Shown one piece after another: positions 24,925 through 33,700 of a stretch of 64,000 nt of DNA. The DNA comes from Pseudomonas vancouverensis. Lineage in GTDB: Bacteria; Pseudomonadota; Gammaproteobacteria; Pseudomonadales; Pseudomonadaceae. The stretch is taken from positions 1 to 64,000 of the forward strand of contig NZ_RRZK01000022.1 in assembly GCF_004348895.1 (NCBI RefSeq), in the 5' to 3' direction. The notes beneath the pieces were generated by a model. The model searched no databases. It saw only the letters and a list, made by a program, of their open reading frames with translations, and had not been told where the DNA came from. The position numbers and the translations under genes are program-made. Position 1 is the first letter of the stretch; the number at the start of each line of letters is the position of its first letter.

Positions 24925-27357
24925 ATGTTGGTGCCAAGACCGCATCTGTGCGATGTACTCCACCGCAAGCCCTGCCGCTTGCGACTGCTTTGCGCACCTG
25001 CCGGATACGGAAAAACATCGATCGTGCATCAGTATCTGCAGGGCATTGCACCGCCCGGGCGGGTGGTGTGGGTGTGTCTGGGGGGGCAGGTACAGACGCT
25101 TGCGGATGTGCGCGGGACCTTGGCCGGTGCCCTTGGGGTGGCGGTGGATGAAGTTTTTGCGTTTCTGCAGGCAGGCTCTCTATTGCCTGAGCCATCGTCA
25201 TCGCGAGCAAGCTCGCTCCCACAGTTGACCGCATTCCCCTGTGAAGGCGAGCCTGCCCGCGAGAAGGCCCCGCCCGCCCGAGCATTCCTGTCGGCAAAAA
25301 ACATGCATCCGGCCGAACCGTTTCCACAGTTGAGCGCATTCCCCTGTGGGAGCGAGCTTGCTCGCGATGAGGCCCTGGCAGGCAGTGCAATCCTGTCGAC
25401 AAAAAACATGCATCCGGCCGAACCGTTTCCACAGTTGAGCGCATTCCCTTGTGGGAGCGAGCTTGCTCGCGATGAGGCCCTGAAGGCCAACGCATTCCTG
25501 TCGACAGAAAACACTCGTCAACCCGGCCCGATCCACATCGTTTTCGACGACCTCCCGGCAACCATGCCGGACGACTTGAACCACTGGTTCGACCAACTCC
25601 TGGCCCTGCACAACCCGCAGCTGCAGATCTTCGTCACCTGCCGCCAGCGCCCCGACTGGAACCTGCCGCGGCTGATGCTCACCGGGCAACTGCTGGAGCT
25701 CAATGCCCGCCAATTGGCATTGCGTCCGGATGAATTCGAAGCGCTGGTCGAAGCGCTGGCACCCGAAACGGATGCACCTTCCCGGGAAAAACTCTGGCAC
25801 GACAGCGCAGGCTGGTGCGCCGGTGTGCGCCTGTCGCTGGTTCAGGCACAACCGACCCCATTGCTTGGCCAATACCTGGAGCGCGAACTGCTGGCGCGCC
25901 TGAGCCAGGAACAGTGCGAAGTCCTGATCGGCCTGGCCCATCTGTCCCGGGCCAATGCCGATTTTTGCGAACAACTCTGGGAAGGCCAGCAGCGTGGGCG
26001 GGTATTCGACAGCCTGTTGGCGTGCGAGGCGTTCCTGCTGCCCATCGACCTGCAAGCGCGCTGGTATCGGCTGGTGCCGTCGGTGGCCCAGGCGTTGCAA
26101 AAGCATTTGAGCGGCGCCGCGCTGAATCGCCTGCGCCTGCGTGCCTGCCACTTGCTCAGTGTGCAGGGCCACGTTGACGACGCGGTCGAACACGCGCTGA
26201 GCGCCGACCAGCCGGAAGTTGCCGCCAATTACATGGAGCGCCTGTGGCTGAGCTGGATTCTCAGCGAGCGCCACCTGAGCAAACTGATGGATTGGCGTGA
26301 GCGCATCGAGCCGCAGTTGCTCTACAGCAGCCCGCGCCTGATTTACCTGTGCGCCAAGGCGTTGCTGTTCAGTGGGCGACTGGACGAAGCCGAAGAGTGC
26401 CTGGCGCGTCTCGGACATTTTTTGCCGATGGCAGATCCTGCGCGCAACCAACGCCTGCTGGCGAACTGGCAGGCGCTGTTCGGCACCTTGCAGGCACTGC
26501 GCGGCCATTCAGGACCGGCGCGTACCCATTGCCGGGCTGCAATGGAAAGCTTGAGTGGCGAGGACTGGTTGTCGGTGTTGCTGTGCCACTGCATTCTGGC
26601 GCGCCTGGCCATGGACACCGGTGACCTCGAACAGGCGCAAGGTTTGCTCGACCACTCCCTGGAACTGGCCCGACGCCAGGGCAGCCATGAGTCGGAAGTG
26701 CTGATCAACGCCGACCGGGTGCGCCTGATGATGCTCAAGGGGCAGACCAGTTTCGCCCAGGCATTGCTGCGCACCGAGCTTGACCGCCTGACGTACACGC
26801 AACCGTTGCCGTTGCTCGGTCGCTTGTTGTTCCTGCGTGGTGAGCTGTTATTGCAACAGGGCCATCTCAGCGAAGCTGAAGTGGTCGGCGAGGCCGGGCT
26901 GTTGCACGTGCGCGATTGTTGCGCACCGTTCGTGCTCAATGGCTATCTCTTGCTCGCCGAGATCGCCTCGCGCAATCACGACCCGCAAAAAGCCCAGCTG
27001 CTGTTGCACGAGGCCGAGCGGCGGATGCACTGGGGCAGGATCGACAGCGCGCTCTATCAGGCAGCGATTGCCCGGCAGAGGGAGCGCATGCTGGCCCGCG
27101 AACAGCCGGCCGACAGCGGCAAGGCTTCACTGGCGCGTATCGGCGGTGTGCCGGATTACCAGGACGATCTGACACCCCGGGAAGTGTCGGTGCTCAAGCT
27201 GCTCGCCGAAGGCATGTCCGTGCGTGAGGTCGGCAACCGCTTGTTCATCTCGGAAAACACCGTGAAGACCCACGCCAAGAACATCAACGTCAAGCTCGGC
27301 GCCTGTCGTCGCACCCAGGCGATCAACAGCGCCAAGGCCATGGGCATCCTCGCCTGA
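24925..27357 (+). CDS. MalT-type LuxR-family regulator 2 with REP-derived insert
   Basis: An 810-residue relative of regulator 1. The ATG at 24925 follows GCGAGG and gives the family N-terminus (MLVPRPHLCDVLHRKPCRLRLL). Walker A is APAGYGKTS at 24-32 with Lys30; Walker B is IHIVFDDL with Asp208-Asp209. Between them, about residues 85-197 are encoded by a threefold 105-base repeat made of REP sequence, still in frame, so the distance from Walker A to Walker B is unusually long. A helical repeat region follows, and the C-terminal LuxR domain is LTPREVSVLKLLAEGMSVRE continuing to ENTVKTHAKNINVKLGA. It may be functional, since every key motif survives. Likely co-regulator of the cluster, autoregulated by the site at 24849. 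Confidence 0.85.
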   Translation: MLVPRPHLCDVLHRKPCRLRLLCAPAGYGKTSIVHQYLQGIAPPGRVVWVCLGGQVQTLADVRGTLAGALGVAVDEVFAFLQAGSLLPEPSSSRASSLPQLTAFPCEGEPAREKAPPARAFLSAKNMHPAEPFPQLSAFPCGSELARDEALAGSAILSTKNMHPAEPFPQLSAFPCGSELARDEALKANAFLSTENTRQPGPIHIVFDDLPATMPDDLNHWFDQLLALHNPQLQIFVTCRQRPDWNLPRLMLTGQLLELNARQLALRPDEFEALVEALAPETDAPSREKLWHDSAGWCAGVRLSLVQAQPTPLLGQYLERELLARLSQEQCEVLIGLAHLSRANADFCEQLWEGQQRGRVFDSLLACEAFLLPIDLQARWYRLVPSVAQALQKHLSGAALNRLRLRACHLLSVQGHVDDAVEHALSADQPEVAANYMERLWLSWILSERHLSKLMDWRERIEPQLLYSSPRLIYLCAKALLFSGRLDEAEECLARLGHFLPMADPARNQRLLANWQALFGTLQALRGHSGPARTHCRAAMESLSGEDWLSVLLCHCILARLAMDTGDLEQAQGLLDHSLELARRQGSHESEVLINADRVRLMMLKGQTSFAQALLRTELDRLTYTQPLPLLGRLLFLRGELLLQQGHLSEAEVVGEAGLLHVRDCCAPFVLNGYLLLAEIASRNHDPQKAQLLLHEAERRMHWGRIDSALYQAAIARQRERMLAREQPADSGKASLARIGGVPDYQDDLTPREVSVLKLLAEGMSVREVGNRLFISENTVKTHAKNINVKLGACRRTQAINSAKAMGILA
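25194..25510 (+). repeat. Three REP-containing 105-bp tandem repeats inside a coding sequence
   Basis: A REP at 25196-25224 leads into copies beginning at 25222, 25327 and 25432, each starting CAGTTGA(C/G)CGCATTCCC and each containing a GAGCGAGCTTGCTCGCGA REP core (degenerate in the first copy). The unit is 105 bases, or 35 codons, so the reading frame of the surrounding regulator is kept. The later two copies are nearly identical, suggesting recent tandem amplification. Confidence 0.9.
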
Positions 27358-27377
27358 AACCACTCGATCTGCCGCCA

Positions 27378-27396
27378 CCCACCTGATCCGGGTGGC
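27378..27396 (+). promoter_or_regulatory. Inverted-repeat operator upstream of the aldehyde dehydrogenase
   Basis: CCCACCTGATCCGGGTGGC, 93 bases upstream of the ATG at 27490. An overlapping GCCACCC at 27374-27380 gives a second possible left arm. Confidence 0.65.
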
Positions 27397-27489
27397 GGCC
27401 TGGCCCACGTCGATGATCAACCATGCGGGCAGACCTGTGCAGCGTCGTCCGTGTGCCGCTGCGTCCTTACAACAACAAGAGAGGTACAG

Positions 27490-28842
27490 ATGAGCGCCAT
27501 CGAGAGTTCACCGGGTGTCGACATCCGCGCGATTGTGGAAAAACAACGGGCCGCTTTCCTGGCCCGTGAACCTTACACCCTCGAAGAACGCTGCGAATTG
27601 CTCGACCGGGCGATGGGCCTGCTGGTCAACAACGAACAGGCAATCATCGATGCTCTGACCGCCGACTTCGGTCACCGCAGCCCGGCTTTTTCCAAGGGCA
27701 GCGAAGTGCTTTCACCTTTGGCTACCCTCAAGCAGACCAAGGCCGAACTGGCCCAATGGATGCAACCGGAGAAACGCCAGGCCCGTGGCGGTGAAGCCTG
27801 GGTGCAATACCAGCCGCTGGGTGTGGTCGGCATAGTCACGGCGTGGAACGTACCGGCCTACATGGTCTTCAGCGGATTGGCCGGTGCCCTCGCGGCCGGT
27901 AACCGGGTGATCATCAAACCCTCGGAATTCAACCCGCACACCTCGGCACTGATTGCCCGTTTGATTGCCTCGGTGTATGCCGAAGAAGAAGTGGCGGTGG
28001 TGCTTGGCGGGCCGGAAGTCGGCCAGGCCTTCTGTGGCCAGCCCTTCGACCATCTGTTGTTCACCGGCGCCACCAGCATCGGCAAGCATGTGCTGCGCGC
28101 CGCGGCCGAGCACCTGGTGCCGGTCACCCTGGAGCTGGGGGGCAAGTCGCCAGCGATCATTTCCCGCAGCGCAGATTTCAAGGATGCCGTGGCCAAAGTG
28201 GTCATCGGCAAGTTGCTGAATGCCGGTCAACTCTGCGTGGCGCCCGACCATGTCTACGTGGCGCGGGAGTCGCTGGATGCCTTCGTCGCCGTGGCCAAGG
28301 CGGTGGTAGCGAAGTTCTTCCCCACGCTGAAGGACAACCCCGAGTACACCTCGATCATCAACGCCCGTCACTTCCAGCGCCTGCAAGGCTACCTGAGTGA
28401 AGCCCGCGAGGCCGGCGTCGAACTGATCGAACTGAACGCGGCCGGCGAAGACTTCAGTCAGGGCACCCTGAACAAGGTCATGCCGACCTTGCTGCTCAAT
28501 CCCGCAGACGATCTGCAGGTGATGCAGGACGAAATCTTCGGCCCCTTGCTGCCGATCATCGCCTACGACGACATCGGCGAGGTGATTGCCCGGATCAACG
28601 CGCGGCCCCGGCCGCTGGCGTTGTACTACTTCGGTCAGGACGTTGACGAAGAAGCCCGGGTGCTCAGTCGAACCTGTTCCGGCGGCGTGACCCTCAACGG
28701 CGTGATGAGCCATGCCAGCAGCGAAGGCCTGCCATTTGGCGGGGTCGGTGCCAGCGGCATGGGTGCCTATCACGGCATCGACGGCTTCCGCACCTTCAGC
28801 CACGCCAAGGCGGTTTTGCGCACTGCGGCCAACCTGGCCTGA
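27490..28842 (+). CDS. NAD(P)-dependent aldehyde dehydrogenase (coniferyl-aldehyde/class 3-like)
   Basis: A 450-residue aldehyde dehydrogenase. The ATG at 27490 follows GAGAGG. Asn120 (TAWNVPAY), Glu215 (TLELGGKSP) and nucleophile Cys249 (NAGQLCVAPDHV) are all present. The short length and the CVAPDHV motif resemble class 3 and coniferyl aldehyde dehydrogenases. It oxidises an aldehyde to the acid that the acyl-CoA ligases upstream could activate. It is followed 28 bases later by an alcohol dehydrogenase gene, making an alcohol to acid module. Confidence 0.9.
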   Translation: MSAIESSPGVDIRAIVEKQRAAFLAREPYTLEERCELLDRAMGLLVNNEQAIIDALTADFGHRSPAFSKGSEVLSPLATLKQTKAELAQWMQPEKRQARGGEAWVQYQPLGVVGIVTAWNVPAYMVFSGLAGALAAGNRVIIKPSEFNPHTSALIARLIASVYAEEEVAVVLGGPEVGQAFCGQPFDHLLFTGATSIGKHVLRAAAEHLVPVTLELGGKSPAIISRSADFKDAVAKVVIGKLLNAGQLCVAPDHVYVARESLDAFVAVAKAVVAKFFPTLKDNPEYTSIINARHFQRLQGYLSEAREAGVELIELNAAGEDFSQGTLNKVMPTLLLNPADDLQVMQDEIFGPLLPIIAYDDIGEVIARINARPRPLALYYFGQDVDEEARVLSRTCSGGVTLNGVMSHASSEGLPFGGVGASGMGAYHGIDGFRTFSHAKAVLRTAANLA

Positions 28843-28870
28843 ATCCCCGAACATTCTTGAGAGAAATGCC

Positions 28871-29953
28871 ATGAAAGCTGCCGTATTCCACAAGGTTGGT
28901 GCCCCACTGGTCATTGAGGAGGTGGGCATCAGCAAACCGGGCCCGCGTGAAGTGTTGATCCGCACCAAGGCCGTGGGGGTCTGCCACTCCGACCTGCACG
29001 TGATCGACGGTTCGTTTCCGTACCCGGGCCCCATGGTGCTGGGTCATGAAGCGGCCGGCGTGGTCGAGCAGGTGGGCTCTGAAGTGCGTTCGGTCAAGCC
29101 GGGCGATCATGTGGTCACCTGCCTGACGGTATTCTGCGGTCACTGCGACCACTGCGTTACCGGTCACCTGGCCCGCTGCGTGTCGCCGGAAACCAAACGT
29201 GGCAAGGACGAAGAGCCACGCCTGACTTACGTGCAAAAGCCGATGCCGCAGTTCGTCAACCTGTCGGGGTTTGCCGAGCAGATGCTGGTGCACGAGAACG
29301 CCTGCGTCGCCATTCGCCGTGACATGCCGCTGGACCGTGCTGCGCTGCTCGGTTGTGCGGTCACCACCGGCACCGGTGCGGTGTTCAACACCGCCAAGGT
29401 GCGTCCGGGCGAAACCGTCGCCGTGATCGGTTGCGGCGGCATCGGCCTGGCCGCCATCAACGGCGCCGCCTTGGCCGGGGCAGGGCGGATCATCGCCATC
29501 GACATGCTCGACTCGAAGCTTGAGCTGGCCAGGCAGTTCGGTGCCACCGATGTGATCAACGGCCGCGACGGCGATGCCGCCAAGCAGGTGGTGGAACTGA
29601 CCCGTGGCGGCGTGCACCACGCCTTCGAATGCATTGGCCTAAAACAGACCGCCGAACAGGCTTTCGCCATGCTCGCCCGGGGCGGTACCGCCACCGTGAT
29701 CGGCATGCTCAAGCCCGGCCTGAAAATCGAGCTCGATCCTTTCCAGCTCCTGCAAGAGCGGCGCATCCAGGGTTCGCTGATGGGTTCCAACCGTTTCCCG
29801 GTGGACATGCCACGACTGGTGGATTTCTACATGAGCGGCAAGCTCAAGCTCGACGAGATGATTTCCCAGCGCATTCGCCTGGACCAGATCAACGAGGCCT
29901 TCGATGAACTGCGTCGTGGTGAACTGGCGCGTTCGGTGATCGTTTTCGACTGA
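28871..29953 (+). CDS. Zinc-dependent alcohol dehydrogenase
   Basis: A 360-residue medium-chain dehydrogenase. Catalytic zinc ligands Cys38 and His59 (GVCHSDLH; LGHEAAG) and the structural zinc cysteines 89, 92, 95 and 103 (CGHCDHCVTGHLARC) are intact, as is the Rossmann motif VIGCGGIGLAAI. The pattern resembles class III-like and NDMA-type alcohol dehydrogenases. It probably oxidises a primary alcohol whose aldehyde is passed to the preceding gene's product. A palindromic REP follows before the next dehydrogenase pair. Confidence 0.9.
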   Translation: MKAAVFHKVGAPLVIEEVGISKPGPREVLIRTKAVGVCHSDLHVIDGSFPYPGPMVLGHEAAGVVEQVGSEVRSVKPGDHVVTCLTVFCGHCDHCVTGHLARCVSPETKRGKDEEPRLTYVQKPMPQFVNLSGFAEQMLVHENACVAIRRDMPLDRAALLGCAVTTGTGAVFNTAKVRPGETVAVIGCGGIGLAAINGAALAGAGRIIAIDMLDSKLELARQFGATDVINGRDGDAAKQVVELTRGGVHHAFECIGLKQTAEQAFAMLARGGTATVIGMLKPGLKIELDPFQLLQERRIQGSLMGSNRFPVDMPRLVDFYMSGKLKLDEMISQRIRLDQINEAFDELRRGELARSVIVFD

Positions 29954-29969
29954 TCGGACCTGCCGATAA

Positions 29970-30002
29970 CCTGTGGGAGCGAGCTTGCTCGCTCCCACAA
30001 GG
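29970..30002. repeat. Self-complementary REP fused head to head
   Basis: CTGTGGGAGCGAGC, TT, then GCTCGCTCCCACAAG form an almost perfect 14-base-arm hairpin with a two-base loop. It is inside the transcript path from the alcohol dehydrogenase to the acyl-CoA dehydrogenase 37 bases later, so it may partially terminate or stabilise the upstream message. Confidence 0.8.
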
Positions 30003-30038
30003 GGCGGGTGTTGTCCCATTGCTTTGTGGAGTAGCTGG

Positions 30039-31232
30039 ATGAACATTGATTTCTCCGCGGACGAACAGGCCTTCCGCCAGGACGTTCGGGCCTTCCTGCG
30101 TGACCATTTGCCAAGCGAGCTGTCCGAACGGATCGCCCTGGGCAAGCGCCTGAGCAAAGAGCATCAGGTGCAATGGATGCGTATCCTCAATCGCCAGGGC
30201 TGGTTGGCGCCGGGCTGGCCCGTCGAGTTCGGCGGCACCGGCTGGACGGATGTGCAAAAGCATATCTTCGACGAGGAGTGCTTCGCCGCCGGTGCGCCGA
30301 AAGTGTTGTCCTTTGGTTTGAAAATGGTCGCGCCGGTGATCATCAAGTTCGGTACGGCCGAACAGAAAGCGCATTTCCTGCCACGGATCCTCACCTGTGA
30401 AGACTGGTGGTGCCAGGGCTACTCCGAGCCGGGTGCCGGCTCCGACCTGTCCTCCTTGAAAACCCGCGCCGTACGCGAGGGTGATGACTACGTGGTCAAC
30501 GGCCAGAAGACCTGGACCACCCTGGCGCATTTTGCCGACTGGATGTTCTGCCTGGTGCGCACCGATCCCGAGGCACGCCAGCAACGGGGCATCTCGTTCC
30601 TGCTGATCGACATGAAGACCCCGGGCATTACCGTGCGCCCGATCATCACCCTGGACGGTGAGCACGAGGTCAACGAAGTGTTCTTCGACAATGTGCGGGT
30701 GCCGGTCACCAACCTGATCGGCGAAGAAAACCAGGGCTGGACCTGCGCCAAGTACCTGCTGACCCACGAACGCACCAGCATCGGCGGTATCGCGCAGAAC
30801 AAGGCGCTGCTCGGCCGGCTCAAACGCATTGCCAGCGCGGAGCTGCGCAACGGTCGGCCTTTGATCGAAGAGCCAATGTTCCGCGCACAGGTGGCCGAGG
30901 TCGAGATGCAGTTGATGGCGGCGGAGATGAGCAGCCTGCGCACCCTGGCCGCTACGCAGAATGGCGATGCGCCGGGCGCGGAAAGTTCGTTCCTGAAAAT
31001 CAGGGGCACCGAGATCCGCCAGGCCATTACCTACCTGATCAGCAAGGCGGTCGGTCCCTATGCATTGCCGTTCATCGAGGACGAACTGGGTTATGGCAGC
31101 GAGCCCTTGCTGTACACCGACTACAGCAGCGCCGCGACCTACCAGTACCTGGATGCACGCAAGGCTTCGATCTACGGCGGAGCCAACGAGATCCAGAAGA
31201 ACATCATCGCGAAAATGATCCTCGAACTGTAA
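30039..31232 (+). CDS. Acyl-CoA dehydrogenase, large subunit of a pair (PimC-like)
   Basis: A 397-residue acyl-CoA dehydrogenase. GVEFGGTGW-type substrate-domain residues (PVEFGGTGWT), the flavin motif YSEPGAGSDLSSLKTRA and the C-terminal IYGGANEIQKNIIAKMIL are present. It resembles the large subunit of pimeloyl-CoA dehydrogenases. The neighbour 13 bases downstream is the matching small subunit. No operator lies directly before it, so transcription probably comes through from 27378. Confidence 0.88.
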   Translation: MNIDFSADEQAFRQDVRAFLRDHLPSELSERIALGKRLSKEHQVQWMRILNRQGWLAPGWPVEFGGTGWTDVQKHIFDEECFAAGAPKVLSFGLKMVAPVIIKFGTAEQKAHFLPRILTCEDWWCQGYSEPGAGSDLSSLKTRAVREGDDYVVNGQKTWTTLAHFADWMFCLVRTDPEARQQRGISFLLIDMKTPGITVRPIITLDGEHEVNEVFFDNVRVPVTNLIGEENQGWTCAKYLLTHERTSIGGIAQNKALLGRLKRIASAELRNGRPLIEEPMFRAQVAEVEMQLMAAEMSSLRTLAATQNGDAPGAESSFLKIRGTEIRQAITYLISKAVGPYALPFIEDELGYGSEPLLYTDYSSAATYQYLDARKASIYGGANEIQKNIIAKMILEL

Positions 31233-31245
31233 GGCGCCCACGACC

Positions 31246-32388
31246 ATGGATTTCAAACTGACAGAAGAACAGCTGATGCTGCAGGACACGGCCGCGCGCC
31301 TGGTGCGTGACGTCTACGGGTTCGAGCATCGCGAGCAGTATCGCCAGAGCAGAAACGGCTTCAGCAATGCATTCATGCAGCAACTGGGCGACCTGGGGCT
31401 ATGCGCGGTGCCTTTCGCCGAAACTTATGGCGGCTACGGCGGCAGCGGCGTGGACAACATGCTGATCATGACCGAACTGGGCCGCGGGCTGTGCCTGGAG
31501 CCTTACCTGCATTCAGTGATTTTTGCCGGGGGCCTGATCGATCAGCTCGGCAGCGCTGCGCAGAAAGACACCCTGTTGCCGCAGATCGCCAGCGCCGGTC
31601 TGCAAGTGGCGGTGGCACTGGAAGAACCGCAAAGTCACTACCAGCTTCACGACGTGCAGACCCGTGCCGAAGCGGTGAACGGTGGCTGGACACTCAACGG
31701 GCGTAAATCGGTGATCATCGGCGGGCACAGCGCCGGGCTGATCCTGGTGTCGGCGCGCACCAGCCATGAAGCTCGGGACGAGCAGGGCATCAGCCTGTTC
31801 CTCATCGACCCCCAGGACAAGGGCGTCACCCGCCGCGCCTTCGCCACCATGGACGGACGCATGGCCTGTGAGTTGTACCTGGACGATGTGTTTGTGAAAA
31901 GCAGCGCGGTACTTGGCGACCTGGGCCAGGCCTTATCTGCCTTGCGTTACCAGCAAGGTCGTTGCATTGCCGCGCAATGCGCAGAAGCGGTCGGCAGCAT
32001 GGAAGCCGCTTGCGCCTTGACCCTCGACTATCTGAAAACCCGTCAGCAGTTTGGCCAGCCGATCGGCAAGTTCCAGGCCTTGCAGCATCGCATGGTCGAC
32101 ATGCGCATCGAGCTGGATCAGGCCACCTCAATGACCTTGCTTGCCGCCTGCGTGGCGGATCAGGAAGACAGTGACGAACGTAGCCGCGTACTCGCGGCAG
32201 CCAAGTTCATCGTCAGCCGTGCCAGCCGCTTTGTCGCCGATCAGGGCATCCAATTGCACGGCGGCATTGGACTGACCTGGGAATACATGCTGTCGCACCA
32301 TGCCAAGCATCTATTGATGGTGGCGCGCCAGTTCGGCGATGACGATCACCATTTGCAGGCGTATGCGAAGCTGATGCAGGTGGCGTAG
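31246..32388 (+). CDS. Acyl-CoA dehydrogenase, small subunit of a pair (PimD-like)
   Basis: A 380-residue protein of the pimeloyl-CoA dehydrogenase small-subunit type. The N-terminal domain is MDFKLTEEQLMLQDTAARL; the flavin region is altered (ALEEPQSHYQLHDVQTRA in place of TEPxxGSD); the C-terminal domain has QFGQPIGKFQALQHRMVDM and QLHGGIGLTWEYMLSHHAKHLL. The degenerate middle motif supports function as part of a heteromer with the product of the preceding gene. Last gene of the catabolic region; it meets a convergent gene 6 bases later. Confidence 0.87.
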   Translation: MDFKLTEEQLMLQDTAARLVRDVYGFEHREQYRQSRNGFSNAFMQQLGDLGLCAVPFAETYGGYGGSGVDNMLIMTELGRGLCLEPYLHSVIFAGGLIDQLGSAAQKDTLLPQIASAGLQVAVALEEPQSHYQLHDVQTRAEAVNGGWTLNGRKSVIIGGHSAGLILVSARTSHEARDEQGISLFLIDPQDKGVTRRAFATMDGRMACELYLDDVFVKSSAVLGDLGQALSALRYQQGRCIAAQCAEAVGSMEAACALTLDYLKTRQQFGQPIGKFQALQHRMVDMRIELDQATSMTLLAACVADQEDSDERSRVLAAAKFIVSRASRFVADQGIQLHGGIGLTWEYMLSHHAKHLLMVARQFGDDDHHLQAYAKLMQVA

Positions 32389-32394
32389 TGCACA

Positions 32395-33681
32395 TCATGG
32401 GGCGGCTTGGCCACTGGCGTCCGCCTCGTGTTCGTCGGCGAAGGCGAGGAATTTCTCGAGATCGAGTACATCGAGTTTCACTCGCGAGATAAACGCCGAG
32501 AACGCCAGGTTGGCCGCCAGGCGCCGCAAGTCACTGGCCCAGGCCGGTACGTGCACCGGCCCCTGCAGCCAGCCGGATTCGAAAAGCGGCGCCAGGCGCA
32601 CGGTATCACCCAGGCTCAGGCGTCCGGCAAACAGGTGGCCGACCAGTTCCGGGCGGTTGTCGCGGATCGCCACCCGCAGCAACGTGTGCACGCCAAGCAG
32701 TCCGGTCAGGTACGCCGCGTCCTTGGTAAAGGCCGAACCGCCACGCAGGTCGGCGCCACGAAAAATCCTCTGACTGGAGCGAAAGGACTCTTCCGGCGAC
32801 TGACCACCGGCGAGAAACCCTTCGAACACCTGAATGAAATCCGCACCGTCCAGCGCCTGTTGCACGGCGAGCACGCGCAGGGCCAAACGCCGCAAGCGGT
32901 TGATGTCCATGCTGCCGGTGAACAGTTCGGCCAGGGTGGCGATGCCTTCCTGGGTCTGGGTGGTGCGTGGCGCGCCGAGGCTCATGCTTTTCAGGTTGGG
33001 TTGCAACGCGCCGTTCTGTGCAGTGGCAACGTGCACGAAGGCTTCGTGTTGCAGCAACTGCTGTTTGTCCAGCTCCGAGAACAGCGCGCTGGCGCGCAAG
33101 CGAACACGTGTCGCTCCGGCGATGGCCTTTGAGGCCAAGGTCGGATCGAGGATGACATTGATCTGGCCCGGGCCGAAAAAACCGTCCAGTTCCGGTTGCA
33201 TCCACGCCGCGAAGTCCTCGGCAGTGATATCACTTTCAGTCGAGGGAATCCGGGCGCCACCGAGCAGTGCATCGGTGGTGTCGAGGAAGAACCGCGCCGC
33301 GTCGAGCATGTTCAGTTCCTGACGCGGGTAGACGAAATCCGGGCGCCGGTACAAGGCCGCCGAAAAATGCGTGAAGTCCGGCGTGCCGATGGCACCCAGC
33401 ATGCGCCCGGCCGTGGCGTAGCTTTGGGCGGTCATGGCCAGGTAATTGCCGGCGGGATGCCCCCGGTCGCAGCAGCCGATAAAGGCTTCCAGGGCTTGAA
33501 TGTCCGCACTGTGGTCGCGGGGTTGCAGCTCGACCCTGGGCATTTGCGCCTTGCCGTTGCGCCAGTGCTGCAGAAAGTCTTCCTCGACGCCGTCTGGCCA
33601 GGCGAGGGCAGGCAGCACGCGGATTTTGCGGGCCAGCCCCGGCAGGGCGGCATCCAGTTCGGACAGCGACGCAGCGCTCAT
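32395..33681 (-). CDS. DUF1704 / QEGLA-motif putative zinc carboxypeptidase
   Basis: A 428-residue cytoplasmic protein. The start is the ATG at 33681; a longer frame upstream lacks support. His212-Glu-Ala-Phe-Val-His217 is an HExxxH zinc site and QEGIA at 244-248 is the family's name motif, with Glu245 the likely third ligand. Older annotations call this family flavohemoglobin expression-modulating. The fold has since been linked to MATCAP-type tubulin tyrosine carboxypeptidases, so peptidase activity is plausible; the bacterial substrate is unknown. It is transcribed 19 bases after the DUF1254 gene. Confidence 0.82.
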   Translation of the reverse strand: MSAASLSELDAALPGLARKIRVLPALAWPDGVEEDFLQHWRNGKAQMPRVELQPRDHSADIQALEAFIGCCDRGHPAGNYLAMTAQSYATAGRMLGAIGTPDFTHFSAALYRRPDFVYPRQELNMLDAARFFLDTTDALLGGARIPSTESDITAEDFAAWMQPELDGFFGPGQINVILDPTLASKAIAGATRVRLRASALFSELDKQQLLQHEAFVHVATAQNGALQPNLKSMSLGAPRTTQTQEGIATLAELFTGSMDINRLRRLALRVLAVQQALDGADFIQVFEGFLAGGQSPEESFRSSQRIFRGADLRGGSAFTKDAAYLTGLLGVHTLLRVAIRDNRPELVGHLFAGRLSLGDTVRLAPLFESGWLQGPVHVPAWASDLRRLAANLAFSAFISRVKLDVLDLEKFLAFADEHEADASGQAAP

Positions 33682-33700
33682 GGCGTGTACCTCGGGAATA

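Noticed and set aside
25194..25510. CRISPR-like array
   Set aside because: The repeats are REP-derived, the copies are adjacent with no unique spacers, and the region is an open coding frame.
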